A DNA stretch of 64,000 nucleotides from NCBI RefSeq assembly GCF_024611995.1, contig NZ_CP102509.1, positions 5,828,001-5,892,000 on the forward strand. Reading direction: 5' to 3'. Each line of letters starts with the position of its first letter. The stretch's first letter is position 1. Shown here piece by piece: positions 17,514-27,310 of this stretch. The notes beneath the pieces were generated by a model. The model was not told the origin of the DNA. It did no database searches and saw nothing but the letters and a program-made list of their open reading frames with translations. Origin of the DNA: Streptomyces sp. NBC_00162. GTDB lineage: Bacteria > Actinomycetota > Actinomycetes > Streptomycetales > Streptomycetaceae. Position numbers and translations under genes: made by a program.

Positions 17514-18518
17514 CTAGGGGAGGGTAACGACCGTCGCGGCGTAGACGAGTCCCGCCCCGAAGCCGATGACGAGCGCGGTGTCGCCGCTCTTCGCCGCTCC
17601 GGTCGCCAGGAGCCGCTCCATAGCGAGCGGGATCGAGGCGGCCGAGGTGTTGCCGGTGGTCTCCACGTCACGGGCGACCGTGACGTGCTCCGGCAGCTTC
17701 AGAGTCTTCACCATCGAGTCGATGATCCGCATGTTTGCCTGGTGCGGAATGAAGACGTCCAGGTCGTCCGCGGTGATCCCGGCGGCGTCGAGCGCCTGCT
17801 GGGCCACCTTGGCCATCTCGAAGACGGCCCAGCGGAAGACCGCCTGACCCTCCTGCGTGATGGCCGGAAACTTCTCGGCGCTGTCCTTGCTGCGGAACTC
17901 GTCCCACGGCACGGTCTGCTTGATGGTCTCGGACTTGTCGCCCTCCGAACCCCACACCGTGGGGCCGATGGCCGGCTCGTCCGAGGGGCCGACGACCACG
18001 GCACCGGCGCCGTCGCCGAACAGGAAGGCCGTCGCGCGGTCCTCCAGGTCGGTCAGGTCCGAGAGCCGCTCCACGCCGATGACGAGCACGTACTGGGCGG
18101 AACCTTCCACCACCAGGCCCTTGGCCAGGGTCAGGCCGTAGCCGAAACCGGCACAGCCCGCGGAGATGTCGAAGGCGGCGGGCTTGACCGCGCCGATCCG
18201 GTGCGCGATCTCCGTCGCGATGGCCGGGGTCTGCTTGAAGTGCGAGACCGTGGAGACGATCACCGCCCCGATCTGCTCGGGGGAGACACCGGCGTCGGCC
18301 AGCGCCTTTCCGGAAGCCTCCACCGACATCGCGGCGACGGTCTCCTGGGGCGAGGCCCAGTGCCGGGTCGCGATGCCGGAACGGGAGCGGATCCACTCGT
18401 CGGACGAGTCGATCGTCTCGAGGATGACCTCGTTGGGCACCACACGGGTCGGGCGGTAGCCGCCGACACCGAGAATGCGGGCGTAAGGGGAGCCCTTGGC
18501 CGGCTTGATCTTGGACAT
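17514..18518 (-). CDS. fabH: beta-ketoacyl-ACP synthase III
   Basis: 334 residues with the initiating ketosynthase triad: Cys122 (DISAGCAGFGYGL), His259 (FIPHQANMRI) and Asn290 (TTGNTSAASIP). It condenses an acyl-CoA starter with malonyl-ACP; streptomycete enzymes accept branched starters and so set the iso/anteiso fatty-acid profile. AAGGAG precedes the ATG. The gene is 19 bp downstream of fabD in the same operon. Confidence 0.96.
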   Translation of the reverse strand: MSKIKPAKGSPYARILGVGGYRPTRVVPNEVILETIDSSDEWIRSRSGIATRHWASPQETVAAMSVEASGKALADAGVSPEQIGAVIVSTVSHFKQTPAIATEIAHRIGAVKPAAFDISAGCAGFGYGLTLAKGLVVEGSAQYVLVIGVERLSDLTDLEDRATAFLFGDGAGAVVVGPSDEPAIGPTVWGSEGDKSETIKQTVPWDEFRSKDSAEKFPAITQEGQAVFRWAVFEMAKVAQQALDAAGITADDLDVFIPHQANMRIIDSMVKTLKLPEHVTVARDVETTGNTSAASIPLAMERLLATGAAKSGDTALVIGFGAGLVYAATVVTLP

Positions 18519-18537
18519 GCTGTGTGGGCTCCTTCTC

Positions 18538-19476
18538 TCAGACCGTCTGCTCGGCGACGAGCGCCGCGGCCTTGTCGAGATCGTCCGGGGTCTTCAGGGC
18601 CACGTTCGGTACGCCCTTCAGCGCACGCTTGGCCAGACCCGTCAGGGTGCCACCGGGGCAGAGCTCGATGATCCCCGTGACGCCCAGCTCGGCGAACGTC
18701 TCCATGCACAGGTCCCAGCGGACCGGGTTCGCGACCTGGCCGACCAGGCGGGCGACGACGTCGGCGCCCTTGGTGACGACAAGACCGTCCTTGTTCGAGA
18801 CGTACTTCAGCGCCGGGTCCGCCGGAGAGAGGGCCTCGGCGGCCTTCTCCAGCGTGGCGACCGCGGGGGCCATGTGGTGCGTGTGGAAGGCGCCCGCGAC
18901 CTTGAGGGCGACGACCTTCGTGGAGCCTTCGGGCTTCTCGGCCACCAGGGCGGCGATCTGCTCGGCGGTGCCGGCGGCCACGATCTGGCCCGCGCCGTTG
19001 ATGTTGGCCGGGGTCAGCCCCATCTTCTCCAGGTGTGCGACGACCACGTCACGGTCACCGCCGAGGACCGCGGCCATGCCGGTCTCCGTGACGGTGGCGG
19101 CCTCGGCCATGCCCAGACCGCGCGTACGGACGAACGACAGCGCGTCGGCGTCGGACAGGACGCCGGCGTACGCGGCGGCGGTGATCTCACCGACGCTGTG
19201 GCCGGCGACGGCACCGAAGGCCGAACGGCCGGTGCCGTTGACGGTGAGCAGGGCATCTGCGGCCAGCAGACCCGCCGCGACCAGCAGCGGCTGCGCCACG
19301 GCCGTGTCGCGGATCTCGTCCGCGTCGGCCTTGGTGCCGTAGTGGGCAAGGTCGAGCCCGATGGCGTCCGACCAGGCGGCGACGCGGTCAGCGGCACCGG
19401 GAAGGTCGAGCCAGGGAGTCAGGAAGCCGGGCGTCTGAGCGCCTTGGCCGGGAGCGACGAGTACGAGCACCCTCAC
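18538..19476 (-). CDS. fabD: malonyl-CoA:ACP malonyltransferase
   Basis: 312 residues. GQGAQTPGF near the N-terminus, nucleophile Ser94 in GHSVGE and catalytic His in AGAFHTHHM define the malonyl transferase that loads ACP. It is the first fab gene after fasR. Start choice is between GTG 19476 (weak GAGAG upstream) and GTG 19470, which gives the common N-terminus LVLVAPGQGAQ; they differ by two residues. The enzyme may also supply malonyl units to polyketide synthases elsewhere in the genome. Confidence 0.95.
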   Translation of the reverse strand: MRVLVLVAPGQGAQTPGFLTPWLDLPGAADRVAAWSDAIGLDLAHYGTKADADEIRDTAVAQPLLVAAGLLAADALLTVNGTGRSAFGAVAGHSVGEITAAAYAGVLSDADALSFVRTRGLGMAEAATVTETGMAAVLGGDRDVVVAHLEKMGLTPANINGAGQIVAAGTAEQIAALVAEKPEGSTKVVALKVAGAFHTHHMAPAVATLEKAAEALSPADPALKYVSNKDGLVVTKGADVVARLVGQVANPVRWDLCMETFAELGVTGIIELCPGGTLTGLAKRALKGVPNVALKTPDDLDKAAALVAEQTV

Positions 19477-19559
19477 ACTCTCTCTTGTGGATGGTCCCTG
19501 CCGCCCGTGGGGACAGGGACGAAGAACCGTCGGGGTAATTGTTGATGTCCGACAAAAGT
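19477..19559 (-). promoter_or_regulatory. fasR-fabD intergenic region with inverted repeat
   Basis: An 83-bp gap holds a perfect 7-bp inverted repeat (GTCCCTG 19494-19500, CAGGGAC 19514-19520). In Streptomyces coelicolor FasR activates the fabD promoter in this gap, so the repeat is a candidate activator site or a leader hairpin. I cannot tell which from sequence. Confidence 0.45.
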
Positions 19560-20777
19560 CTAGGACTGGCTGTCGCCGTCGGCCAGACGCCCCAAAATCA
19601 GGGCGATCCGCAGCGTGAACGCCGAGCGGACATCAGAGGGTGACCAGCCGGTGACGTCGGTCACACGTCGCAGCCGGTAGCGCACCGTGTTCGGGTGCAC
19701 GAACAGCATGCGGGCCGCCCCTTCGAGGCTGCTCGCCTGCTCCAGATAGACACTCAGCGTCTCCAGCAGCGCCGAGCCCGCCTCTTCCAGCGGTCTGTAG
19801 ATCTCCTCCACCAACTGGTCCCGGGCGGCGGGATCCGAGGCGATCGCCCGCTCCGGCAGCAGATCGTCCGCCAGGACCGGGCGCGGGGCGTCCTGCCACG
19901 CCGTGCAGGCCTTCAGCCCGGCCGCCGCGGCCTGCGCCGACTTCGTCGCGTTCAGCAGGTCGGACACCACCGGGCCGGCCACCACCGGACCGGCCGCGAA
20001 CGGTCCGATCAGGGACTTCGCCACCTGCATCGGGTTGTCGCTGCCGCCCGCGATGACGACCAGGCGGTCGCCGAGCACCCCGGTCAGGACCTGGAGCTTG
20101 TGGTGCCGGGCCGCCCGCCGGATCGCCTCGACCGTCAGTTCGCTGTCCCCCTCCGGCGCGGTGCCCAGCACCACGCACACGTGCTCCGGAGAGTTCCAGC
20201 CCAGCGCCGCCGCCCGCGAGAGCGCACCCTCGTCGGCCTCACCGGACAGCACCGCGTTGACGACCAGCGACTCCAGCCGCGCGTCCCACGCCCCGCGCGC
20301 CTCGGCGGCCTGCGCGTACACCTGGGCCGTCGCGAAGGCGATCTCCCGGGCGTACACGAGCAGCGCCTCGCGCAGGATCTGCTCGTCGCCCGGGGCCGCC
20401 ACCTCCTCGATCGCCGTCTCCATGACCTCGATCGTGGTGCGGACCATCTCGACGGTCTGGCGCAGGGTGATCGCCCGGGTCAGCTCGCGCGGAGCCGTCC
20501 CGAACACGTCGGTGGAGATCGCCTGCGGGGTTTCCGGGTGCCGGAACCACTCCGTGAACGCGGCGATGCCGGCCTGGGCGACCAGGCCGATCCAGGACCG
20601 GTTCTCCGGGGGCATCGCCCGGTACCACGGCAGGGTCTCGTCCATGCGCGCGATCGCGTTGGCGGCGAGCCGGCCGGAGGACTTCTCCAGCCGGCGCAGC
20701 GTCGCGGTGTGCGGATGGGCGGGAGCGGGATGCGCGGCGTGTGTCGCGGGGGAATGCTCACGTTCGGGTTGGGGCAC
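19560..20777 (-). CDS. fasR: fatty-acid synthesis regulator FasR (PucR/CdaR-type)
   Basis: 405 residues. A helical N-terminal region and a central GGDEF-like degenerate domain (about 165-285) precede the C-terminal PucR helix-turn-helix: LSVYLEQASSLEGAARMLFV then HPNTVRYRLRRV. Position immediately upstream of fabD, co-oriented, matches the known streptomycete activator of the fab operon. GTG at 20777 is the only start in the frame consistent with length; the frame is open further upstream only through antisense of pirin. Its 45-residue N-terminal tail is rich in His, Pro and Ala. Confidence 0.92.
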   Translation of the reverse strand: MPQPEREHSPATHAAHPAPAHPHTATLRRLEKSSGRLAANAIARMDETLPWYRAMPPENRSWIGLVAQAGIAAFTEWFRHPETPQAISTDVFGTAPRELTRAITLRQTVEMVRTTIEVMETAIEEVAAPGDEQILREALLVYAREIAFATAQVYAQAAEARGAWDARLESLVVNAVLSGEADEGALSRAAALGWNSPEHVCVVLGTAPEGDSELTVEAIRRAARHHKLQVLTGVLGDRLVVIAGGSDNPMQVAKSLIGPFAAGPVVAGPVVSDLLNATKSAQAAAAGLKACTAWQDAPRPVLADDLLPERAIASDPAARDQLVEEIYRPLEEAGSALLETLSVYLEQASSLEGAARMLFVHPNTVRYRLRRVTDVTGWSPSDVRSAFTLRIALILGRLADGDSQS

Positions 20778-20858
20778 GTGACAAGACTGCCTTATCGGGA
20801 CGGCTGCGCGGAGTCCGGTCCCATGCCCGCCGCGCACGCGGGGGCTACGGTGGCCTCC

Positions 20859-21530
20859 ATGATTGATGTACGGCGCGGCTCCGACCGGTACGAGGGCGGG
20901 GAACCGGCCGCCGGGATCACCACCCGGCACGCCTTCTCCTTCGGGTCCTTCTACGACCCGGACAACCTGCGCTTCGGCCCGGTCCTGGCCTGCAACGAGG
21001 AGACCCTCGCCGCGGGCGCCGGATTCGACGAGCACCCGCACAGCCACACCGAGATCGTCACCTGGGTGGTCGAGGGCGAGCTCACCCACCGGGACGACAC
21101 CGGCGAGGAGGGCCTGGTTCGGCCCGGCGACGTACAGCGGCTCAGCGCCGGATCCGGGGCGCGGCACGTGGAGCGCAACGACGGTGGCGGGCGGCTGCGC
21201 TTCGTGCAGACCTGGCTCGCGCCGCTCACCCCCGGCGGCGACCCCTCGTACGAGGTGATCCGGGGCATCGCCGACAGCACGCCCTACGCGGTCCCCGCGG
21301 CCGGAGCCGTGCTGCACGTCCGGCGGCCGGGCGCGGGCGAGCGGGTCCCCGTACCGGCGGCGGAGCGGGTGTACCTGCACGTGGTGCGCGGGGACCTGCG
21401 GCTGGACGGGCAGGAACTCGGCCCGGGGGACGCGGTCCGGATCACCGATGAGAAGGATCTGGAGATCGTCGCCGGGTCCCCGGGCGAGCTGCTGATCTGG
21501 GAACTGCCGGGTGAGTCCGCCCAGGGCTAA
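20859..21530 (+). CDS. pirin family protein
   Basis: 223 residues, bicupin. Metal ligands are in the N-terminal cupin: HPHSHTEIVTWV near residue 58 and ARHVERN near 105. Pirins bind iron; bacterial ones include quercetin dioxygenases and enzyme regulators. Start 20859 (MIDVRRG) is favoured over ATG 20823 because TACGGT lies exactly 7 nt upstream (leaderless pattern) and pirins begin this way. Its stop codon lies inside the left arm of the second cruciform repeat. Confidence 0.88.
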   Translation: MIDVRRGSDRYEGGEPAAGITTRHAFSFGSFYDPDNLRFGPVLACNEETLAAGAGFDEHPHSHTEIVTWVVEGELTHRDDTGEEGLVRPGDVQRLSAGSGARHVERNDGGGRLRFVQTWLAPLTPGGDPSYEVIRGIADSTPYAVPAAGAVLHVRRPGAGERVPVPAAERVYLHVVRGDLRLDGQELGPGDAVRITDEKDLEIVAGSPGELLIWELPGESAQG

Positions 21531-21692
21531 GCGGCCTCGGGGAAGTGGGGCACGTCTCCGCGCCGCCCGGCACGGCGCCTCGCCGCGTTGTCGCAGTACC
21601 CGAGTACGTCCAGTACTAGGGCACTGCTCCGCCTTGCGATGCACCGCACCGGACGACGCGGAAACGCACCCCACTTCCCCGAGGCCGCTTAG
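21527..21692. repeat. 166-bp cruciform repeat, copy 2
   Basis: Outer arms of 24 bp are perfectly complementary (left begins CTAAGCGGCCTCGGGGAAGT; right ends at 21692). Inner arms continue with about 75% pairing to an apex carrying TCGCCGCGTTGTCGCAGTAC, an inner hairpin around GTACGTCCAGTAC and CGCCTTGCGAT. Apex motifs and length match copy 1 at 4298-4465, while the outer arms differ in sequence. The arm tips contain the stop codons of both flanking convergent genes (TAA of pirin, TAA of the serine hydrolase), so it also works as a bidirectional terminator. Confidence 0.88.
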
Positions 21693-22501
21693 CGGAGCTC
21701 GGCGAGGACCGCGTCGGTGAACGGGGTCCAGGCCTCCACCGCCCACGGGCCGAACGCGCGGTCCGTCAGGGCCACGCACGCGGCGCGGGCGTCCGGGTCC
21801 ACCCACAGGAAGGTGCCGGACTGGCCGAAGTGGCCGAAGGTGCGCGGGGAGGACGAAGCGCCCGTCCAGTGCGGGGACTTGCCGTCACGGATCTCCATGC
21901 CCAGCCCCCAGTCGTTGGGCGACTGGTGCCCGTAGCCCGGCAGGACGCCCTTGAGGCCGGGGTGCACGACGGAGGTGGCCGCCGCGACCGTGCGGACGTC
22001 GAGCAGCCGGGGCGCCTGGAGCTCGGCGGCGAACCGTACGAGGTCGGAGACGGTCGACACGCCGTCCTTGGCGGGCGAACCCTCCAGGGTGGTGGACGTC
22101 ATGCCCAGCGGCTCGCACACCGCCTGGTGCAGGTACTCCGCGAAGGGGATCCCGGTGGCCTTGGCGATGTGGTCGCCGAGCACCTCGAAGCCGGCGTTCG
22201 AGTACAGCCGGCGCTGCCCGGGCGGGGCGCTCACCCGGTGCTCGTCGAAGGCCAGCCCGCTGGTGTGCGCGAGCAGGTGACGGACCGTCGACCCCTCGGG
22301 CCCGGCCGGCTCGTCCAGCTCGATCGCCCCCTCCTCGTACGCGACGAGGGCCGCGTACGCGGCGAGCGGCTTGGTGACCGAGGCCAGCGCGAAGCGGTGG
22401 CCGACGGGCCCGTGGGAGCCGGCCAGGCTGCCGTCGGCGCGCACGACGGCCGCCGCGGCCGTCTGCACCGGCCAGTTCTCGATGATCTGCAAGCTCTGCA
22501 T
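21689..22501 (-). CDS. serine hydrolase (beta-lactamase/class C family)
   Basis: 270 residues. The active-site SxxK is Ser41-Lys44 in LASVTKPLAAY, the second motif is LYSNAGFE (YxN), and the third is near FGHFGQSG. This is the penicillin-binding-protein-like esterase fold (EstB, AmpC and D-amino-peptidase relatives). No signal peptide, so probably a cytoplasmic esterase or amidase. TAGGCT lies exactly 7 nt before the ATG, making it leaderless. Its promoter overlaps that of the divergent merR gene. The stop codon is in the cruciform arm. Confidence 0.85.
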   Translation of the reverse strand: MQSLQIIENWPVQTAAAAVVRADGSLAGSHGPVGHRFALASVTKPLAAYAALVAYEEGAIELDEPAGPEGSTVRHLLAHTSGLAFDEHRVSAPPGQRRLYSNAGFEVLGDHIAKATGIPFAEYLHQAVCEPLGMTSTTLEGSPAKDGVSTVSDLVRFAAELQAPRLLDVRTVAAATSVVHPGLKGVLPGYGHQSPNDWGLGMEIRDGKSPHWTGASSSPRTFGHFGQSGTFLWVDPDARAACVALTDRAFGPWAVEAWTPFTDAVLAELR

Positions 22502-22508
22502 GGCGTCG

Positions 22509-22546
22509 AGCCTACTTGCTTGGAGTGCACTCAAGGGTTTTAGCGT
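22509..22546. promoter_or_regulatory. MerR-type promoter with 19-bp spacer
   Basis: TTGCTT (22516-22521) and TAGCGT (22541-22546) are 19 bp apart, the overlong spacing that MerR activators correct by twisting DNA. The spacer contains the perfect palindrome GAGTGCACTC (22523-22532). TAGCGT is 7 nt from the merR ATG, so this transcript is leaderless. The -10 of the opposite serine-hydrolase gene (22509-22514) abuts the site, so MerR binding could affect both directions. Confidence 0.75.
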
Positions 22547-22553
22547 GTGGGCC

Positions 22554-22942
22554 ATGAGTCTGACGCAGACGCGGTACACGATCAGCGAGGTCGAGGCCCG
22601 GACCGGTCTGACCCAGCACACGCTGCGCTGGTACGAGCGGATCGGCCTGATGCCTCACGTGGACCGCTCCCACTCGGGCCAGCGGCGGTTCAGCGACAAG
22701 GACCTCGACTGGCTGGCCTTCGTGGGCAAGCTGCGCGCCACCGGGATGTCGGTGGCGGACATGGTCCGGTACGCCGAACTGGTCCGCGAGGGCGACCACA
22801 CCCTCGGCGAACGCCGCGAGCTGCTGGAGCGGACGCGCCGCGACGTACGGGCGCGGATCTCGGAGCTGACGGACGCGCTCGCCGTACTGGACTACAAGAT
22901 CGATTTCTATGCGACGAACGCGGTCGCGGGGAAGGCGCAGTC

Positions 22943-22946
<4 letters not shown>
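22554..22946 (+). CDS. MerR-family regulator
   Basis: 130 residues. The N-terminal MerR HTH is TISEVEARTGLTQHTLRWYERIGL. It is followed by the second wing (HSGQRRFSDKDLDWLAFV) and a coiled-coil dimerisation helix ending at about 118. No Cys cluster, so it is not a metal sensor. It likely senses a small molecule or electrophile. It controls itself and the downstream aldo/keto reductase through the 19-bp-spacer promoter. The ATGA overlap with the next gene shows translational coupling. Confidence 0.9.
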
Positions 22947-23977
<1,031 letters not shown>

Positions 23978-24000
23978 GGGGACCTGAGCGGGGTCGGGGC

Positions 24001-24855
24001 TCAGGGCCGCTCCGCGGTGAACCGGTCCCGCAGGGTCACGTACTCCGCGTCCGTCAGCAGGCCCGCGCAGTGGAGCTCGCTCAGGTGCTCGAGCCGGTCG
24101 TCGGACGGCCGGGGCCGGGGGACGGCGGCGACCGGGGTGCGGCCGCGCAGGGCGGCCAGGACGGCCGCGGCGAACGGCAGCGACTCGTGCACCGCCCCGT
24201 ACCCCATGCCGAAGACGGCCGCCGCGAGGTCGTGGCTCGGACGGGGGTCGGCCGCGGTGAGCCGGGGCTCCCGCAGCAGCAGCCGCAGGTGGCCGCCGGG
24301 GCCGTCCGGTGAGCTCCACTCCACGCCGGTGAGGGCGGCCAGCGGGTAACGCTGGTCGCCCGCCTTCCATTTGGTGCTGGTGGCGCCCGTACGGGACCAG
24401 TGGAAGGTGACCGCCGAGCCGTCGAAGGCCACGCGCGCGTCGTACGCCTTCAACTGGAGCGGCGGCTGCGGGACGTCGACCAGGAAGTGCGCGGCGGGCT
24501 CGGCGGCCTCCGGGCCGAGCCGGGAGCGCAGCGCGTCGGCGAAGGCGGCCGCGTACGGGGCCCGTTCGCCCGGCAGCACCAGCCGGTAGGGGTCGCAGGC
24601 CTCCTTCAACTGCCCGGCGGCGGCCTCCATCAGCGGATCCGCGCCCGGCCGCGGGACGGCACGCAGCACCACCGTGTCCCGCTTCCCGGCGCTCACGGTC
24701 ACCCCGGACACCGCTTCCAGGGGGATCCGGCGCTCGCCGAGGGCATGGAAAAGTCTCGGCGCCCTCGGCGTTCTTATCCCCCGTGCGAAGCGGATGAGCA
24801 CCGAGTCCGAGTCGAACTCCCAGACGGCATGGTTTCCGGCCAGTACGTCACCCAT
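24001..24855 (-). CDS. DUF4429 protein
   Basis: 284 residues. The first 130 residues contain the two beta-rich DUF4429 blocks (GDVLAGNHAVWEFDSD; VAFDGSAVTFHW). The last 35 form a SHOCT-like helical hairpin (DRLEHLSELHCAGLLTDAEYVTLRDRF), a short oligomerisation module. Start 24855 is chosen over ATG 24864 because TACCAT lies exactly 7 nt before it, giving a leaderless mRNA. Actinobacterial family of unknown function; the fold recalls PH-like sensor domains. Confidence 0.82.
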   Translation of the reverse strand: MGDVLAGNHAVWEFDSDSVLIRFARGIRTPRAPRLFHALGERRIPLEAVSGVTVSAGKRDTVVLRAVPRPGADPLMEAAAGQLKEACDPYRLVLPGERAPYAAAFADALRSRLGPEAAEPAAHFLVDVPQPPLQLKAYDARVAFDGSAVTFHWSRTGATSTKWKAGDQRYPLAALTGVEWSSPDGPGGHLRLLLREPRLTAADPRPSHDLAAAVFGMGYGAVHESLPFAAAVLAALRGRTPVAAVPRPRPSDDRLEHLSELHCAGLLTDAEYVTLRDRFTAERP

Positions 24856-24930
24856 GTGCCACATGGTAAAGGGAGGCGCCCTCGCGCGTCCCCCTCGATG
24901 CGAGGCCCACTTTCCGGGCCTCTACGCGCG

Positions 24931-26166
24931 TCAGTCCCGCTCGGCGCCGGAAATACCGTCTCGGCAGGCGTCGTCCCCGGTCGCGCACACAACGGAACCG
25001 AATGCACCGGTTCCGATTTTGGCGAAGTTGTCCACCGAGTCGGTCCCTGGCGCGAAATAGCCGGTGTGGCTCTTGGCCGTGGCCGAGGACAGCAGCCGCG
25101 CGCCGAACTCCGGGGAGACCGGGTCGGCTCCGTGGCCCAGCCCGCCGACCTCCAGGTGCGGTACGTCCGCGATCCAGTCGCCCTCGTCCCGCGTGGCCCA
25201 GACCCGGGCCGAGGTGTGCAGTCCGGCGACGCTCGAAGCGCGCATCCCGGGGCTGCCCGCCACCACCACGTCCGTCACCCGGTCCGGCAGCTCGTGCGCG
25301 GCGACCCCGCACACCACCGATCCGTAGCTGTGGCAGAACAGCGCCACGCGGGAGTCCCCGGGCAGGGCGGTGGTCAGGGACTTCAGCCGGACGGCGCCGT
25401 CGAAGGCCATACGGCCGGTGGCGGCGTCCATGCCGACCCCGGTGGGCGCGTTGTACCCGGCCCAGGCGATGACCGCCGTCCGGCCGTCCGGGTCGGCCGC
25501 GCGCTGGGCGTCGTACAGGGACCGGGCCATGCCGACCGGGGCGGTGAAGCGGCGCTGCGTGCGCTCGAAGGTGACCACGTCGGTGTCGACGCCGGGGACG
25601 ACCACCGAGACCCGGCGGGCCAGGTCGAGGTCGCCGAACACCTCGGCGACGAGGCCGCCGCCGGTGGGGTCGAAGGCGAGGATCTGCCGGCCGGGCTCGG
25701 TGAGCGAGGCGAAGCGGTGGGCACGACGGATGGCCGCGGCCCGGTCGGCCGGGGTCAGGGCGACGTCGCGGCTGCGGGCGTTCTCGACCTGGCCGGCCTG
25801 CTCCAGGCCGCGCTGGTTGGCCCGGTAGCGGGTGGCGGCGGGGGCCCCGTCGAGGTTGCCCACGACGAGGGGGTAGCCGTCGGCGAGCCGGGCCCGCTGG
25901 GCCCCGTCGAGCCCGTCGAAGAATCGGGCCACCGTCCGTGCGGGGGCGTCCGCGGGTGGCACCGGGCGGCCGCCGATGCGGGCCTGCGCCCAGGCGGCGA
26001 GGGCCGCGGCGCGCAGCGGGGTGCCGCCCTCGGGGCGGTGCACGGCCGTCCAGCCGGTGGTCGCCAGCATGACGAAGACCACCGCCAGCGCGAGCAGGGT
26101 GCGCAGGACGGCGGGGCGCGGGTCGGCGCCGTGGGCGGTGGGGAGGGCATGGCCGGACAGGTTCAC
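24931..26166 (-). CDS. alpha/beta hydrolase, DUF1023 family
   Basis: 411 residues. An N-terminal membrane anchor or uncleaved signal (about 22-40) is followed by the actinobacterial DUF1023 hydrolase domain. The nucleophile Ser is in ALFCHSYGSVVCG near 280, with VVVAGSPGM and the late HTGYFAPGTDS supplying Asp/His. These are probably extracytoplasmic esterases of unknown substrate. GTG 26166 has TACGCT exactly 7 nt upstream (leaderless). The tail has Cys that may pair (VVCATGDDACRDG). Confidence 0.82.
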   Translation of the reverse strand: MNLSGHALPTAHGADPRPAVLRTLLALAVVFVMLATTGWTAVHRPEGGTPLRAAALAAWAQARIGGRPVPPADAPARTVARFFDGLDGAQRARLADGYPLVVGNLDGAPAATRYRANQRGLEQAGQVENARSRDVALTPADRAAAIRRAHRFASLTEPGRQILAFDPTGGGLVAEVFGDLDLARRVSVVVPGVDTDVVTFERTQRRFTAPVGMARSLYDAQRAADPDGRTAVIAWAGYNAPTGVGMDAATGRMAFDGAVRLKSLTTALPGDSRVALFCHSYGSVVCGVAAHELPDRVTDVVVAGSPGMRASSVAGLHTSARVWATRDEGDWIADVPHLEVGGLGHGADPVSPEFGARLLSSATAKSHTGYFAPGTDSVDNFAKIGTGAFGSVVCATGDDACRDGISGAERD

Positions 26167-26264
26167 TGGGACCAGCGTAGGAGACCTCTTCCGGCCGGGG
26201 CGCGCCGGGTGACGGGTCTCACGGCCGACCGGGTGCCGCCGCGCCGACGGCCGTTGATCAGCAG

Positions 26265-26957
26265 TCAGCCGTTCGCGACCCCGGCTCCGGCGGACGTACG
26301 GCGCCAGTTCCCGGCCAGGGCAGGGCCGATCTGGTCCAGACAGGCCTCGGTCATCCGCCGGATCGCGGCCACGCTGGTGTCCTCGCCCTGCCCCCAGAGC
26401 CGCCCGGTGACCCGCATCACACCCGAGAACGCGGCGACGGCCACGCGCGGGCGCGGGTCGCCGTCCACGTCCAGGCCCTCGCGGGCGGCGATCAGCCGGG
26501 AGATCCGCTCCTCCAGGCCGGTGCAGCGGCGCAGGTGCACGGCGAGCAGGGCCGGGGTGGACTCGATCAGCCGGTAGCTGCGCATGTAGAGGTCGACGGG
26601 GACCACATCGGAGAGGGCCTGCTCGAGGTGGTCCCAGGTGGCGAGCACCGCGCCGCGCATCGCCTCGAGCGGGCCCTCGGTGGCCGGCCGGGCCTGCAGT
26701 TCGGCGAAGAAGTGCGACTCGACCAGGTCCTGGACGGCGAACGCCACCTCCTCCTTGTTCGCGAAGTAGCGGAAGAAGGTCCGCTGCGACACGTGCACGG
26801 TGTCGGTGATCTCGTCGACGGTGGTGCGCTCGTACCCCTGGGAGACGAAGAGCAGCAGGGCGGCGCGCAGCAGCGCGTCCCGGGTGCGCCGCTTCTTGCG
26901 CTCGCGCAGTCCCGCCACCACCGGTGCGGCCGGTGCCGGCCGCTCGTCGGTCATCAC
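26265..26957 (-). CDS. TetR-family regulator
   Basis: 230 residues. HTH: TRDALLRAALLLFVSQGYERTTVDEIT, then VSQRTFFRYFANKEEVAF. The C-terminal domain resembles the actinobacterial TetR_C group with YRLIESTPALLAVHLRR. Nothing encoded beside it is an obvious target; 353 bp of non-coding DNA precede it. Ligand unknown. Confidence 0.85.
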   Translation of the reverse strand: MMTDERPAPAAPVVAGLRERKKRRTRDALLRAALLLFVSQGYERTTVDEITDTVHVSQRTFFRYFANKEEVAFAVQDLVESHFFAELQARPATEGPLEAMRGAVLATWDHLEQALSDVVPVDLYMRSYRLIESTPALLAVHLRRCTGLEERISRLIAAREGLDVDGDPRPRVAVAAFSGVMRVTGRLWGQGEDTSVAAIRRMTEACLDQIGPALAGNWRRTSAGAGVANG

Positions 26958-27310
26958 GGGGGGCTCCTTTCTGACGCCGAGTGGGCGGTCAGGCTATCTG
27001 TGACCCACATGACAGCGGCCGTCCCGTTAAGCCGTTGGTGGGCCTCGGCGGCTGCCGGGCCGCGGTCATGGCCCCGCGGTCGGCAACTCGTTCGGGGACA
27101 ACCGGCGGGCGGCGCCGCTGCCTCTGCCCCGCGGAGGCGTCAACTCCGCACCTACGACGGCCCCGCCGGACGGTTCCCGCCGGGCCGTCGCCTATCAGGG
27201 TGGAGCCGGCCGAGCCCCCTTCCCCCCGCCCGTATTCGCAGGTCAGCGTGGTGTCGACGGCGCTTCGGAACCCACTGCGGCGCCCTTCGTCCACAAGGAG
27301 TTGACCCGTC
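26958..27310. other. 353-bp intergenic region
   Basis: Non-coding gap between a TetR gene and the divergent I36 inhibitor gene. It contains an imperfect GC-rich hairpin (GACGGCCC / GGGCCGTC, about 27158-27191) and the AAGGAG ribosome site of the inhibitor gene. No ORF with Streptomyces-like codon bias and no further repeats seen. Confidence 0.5.
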
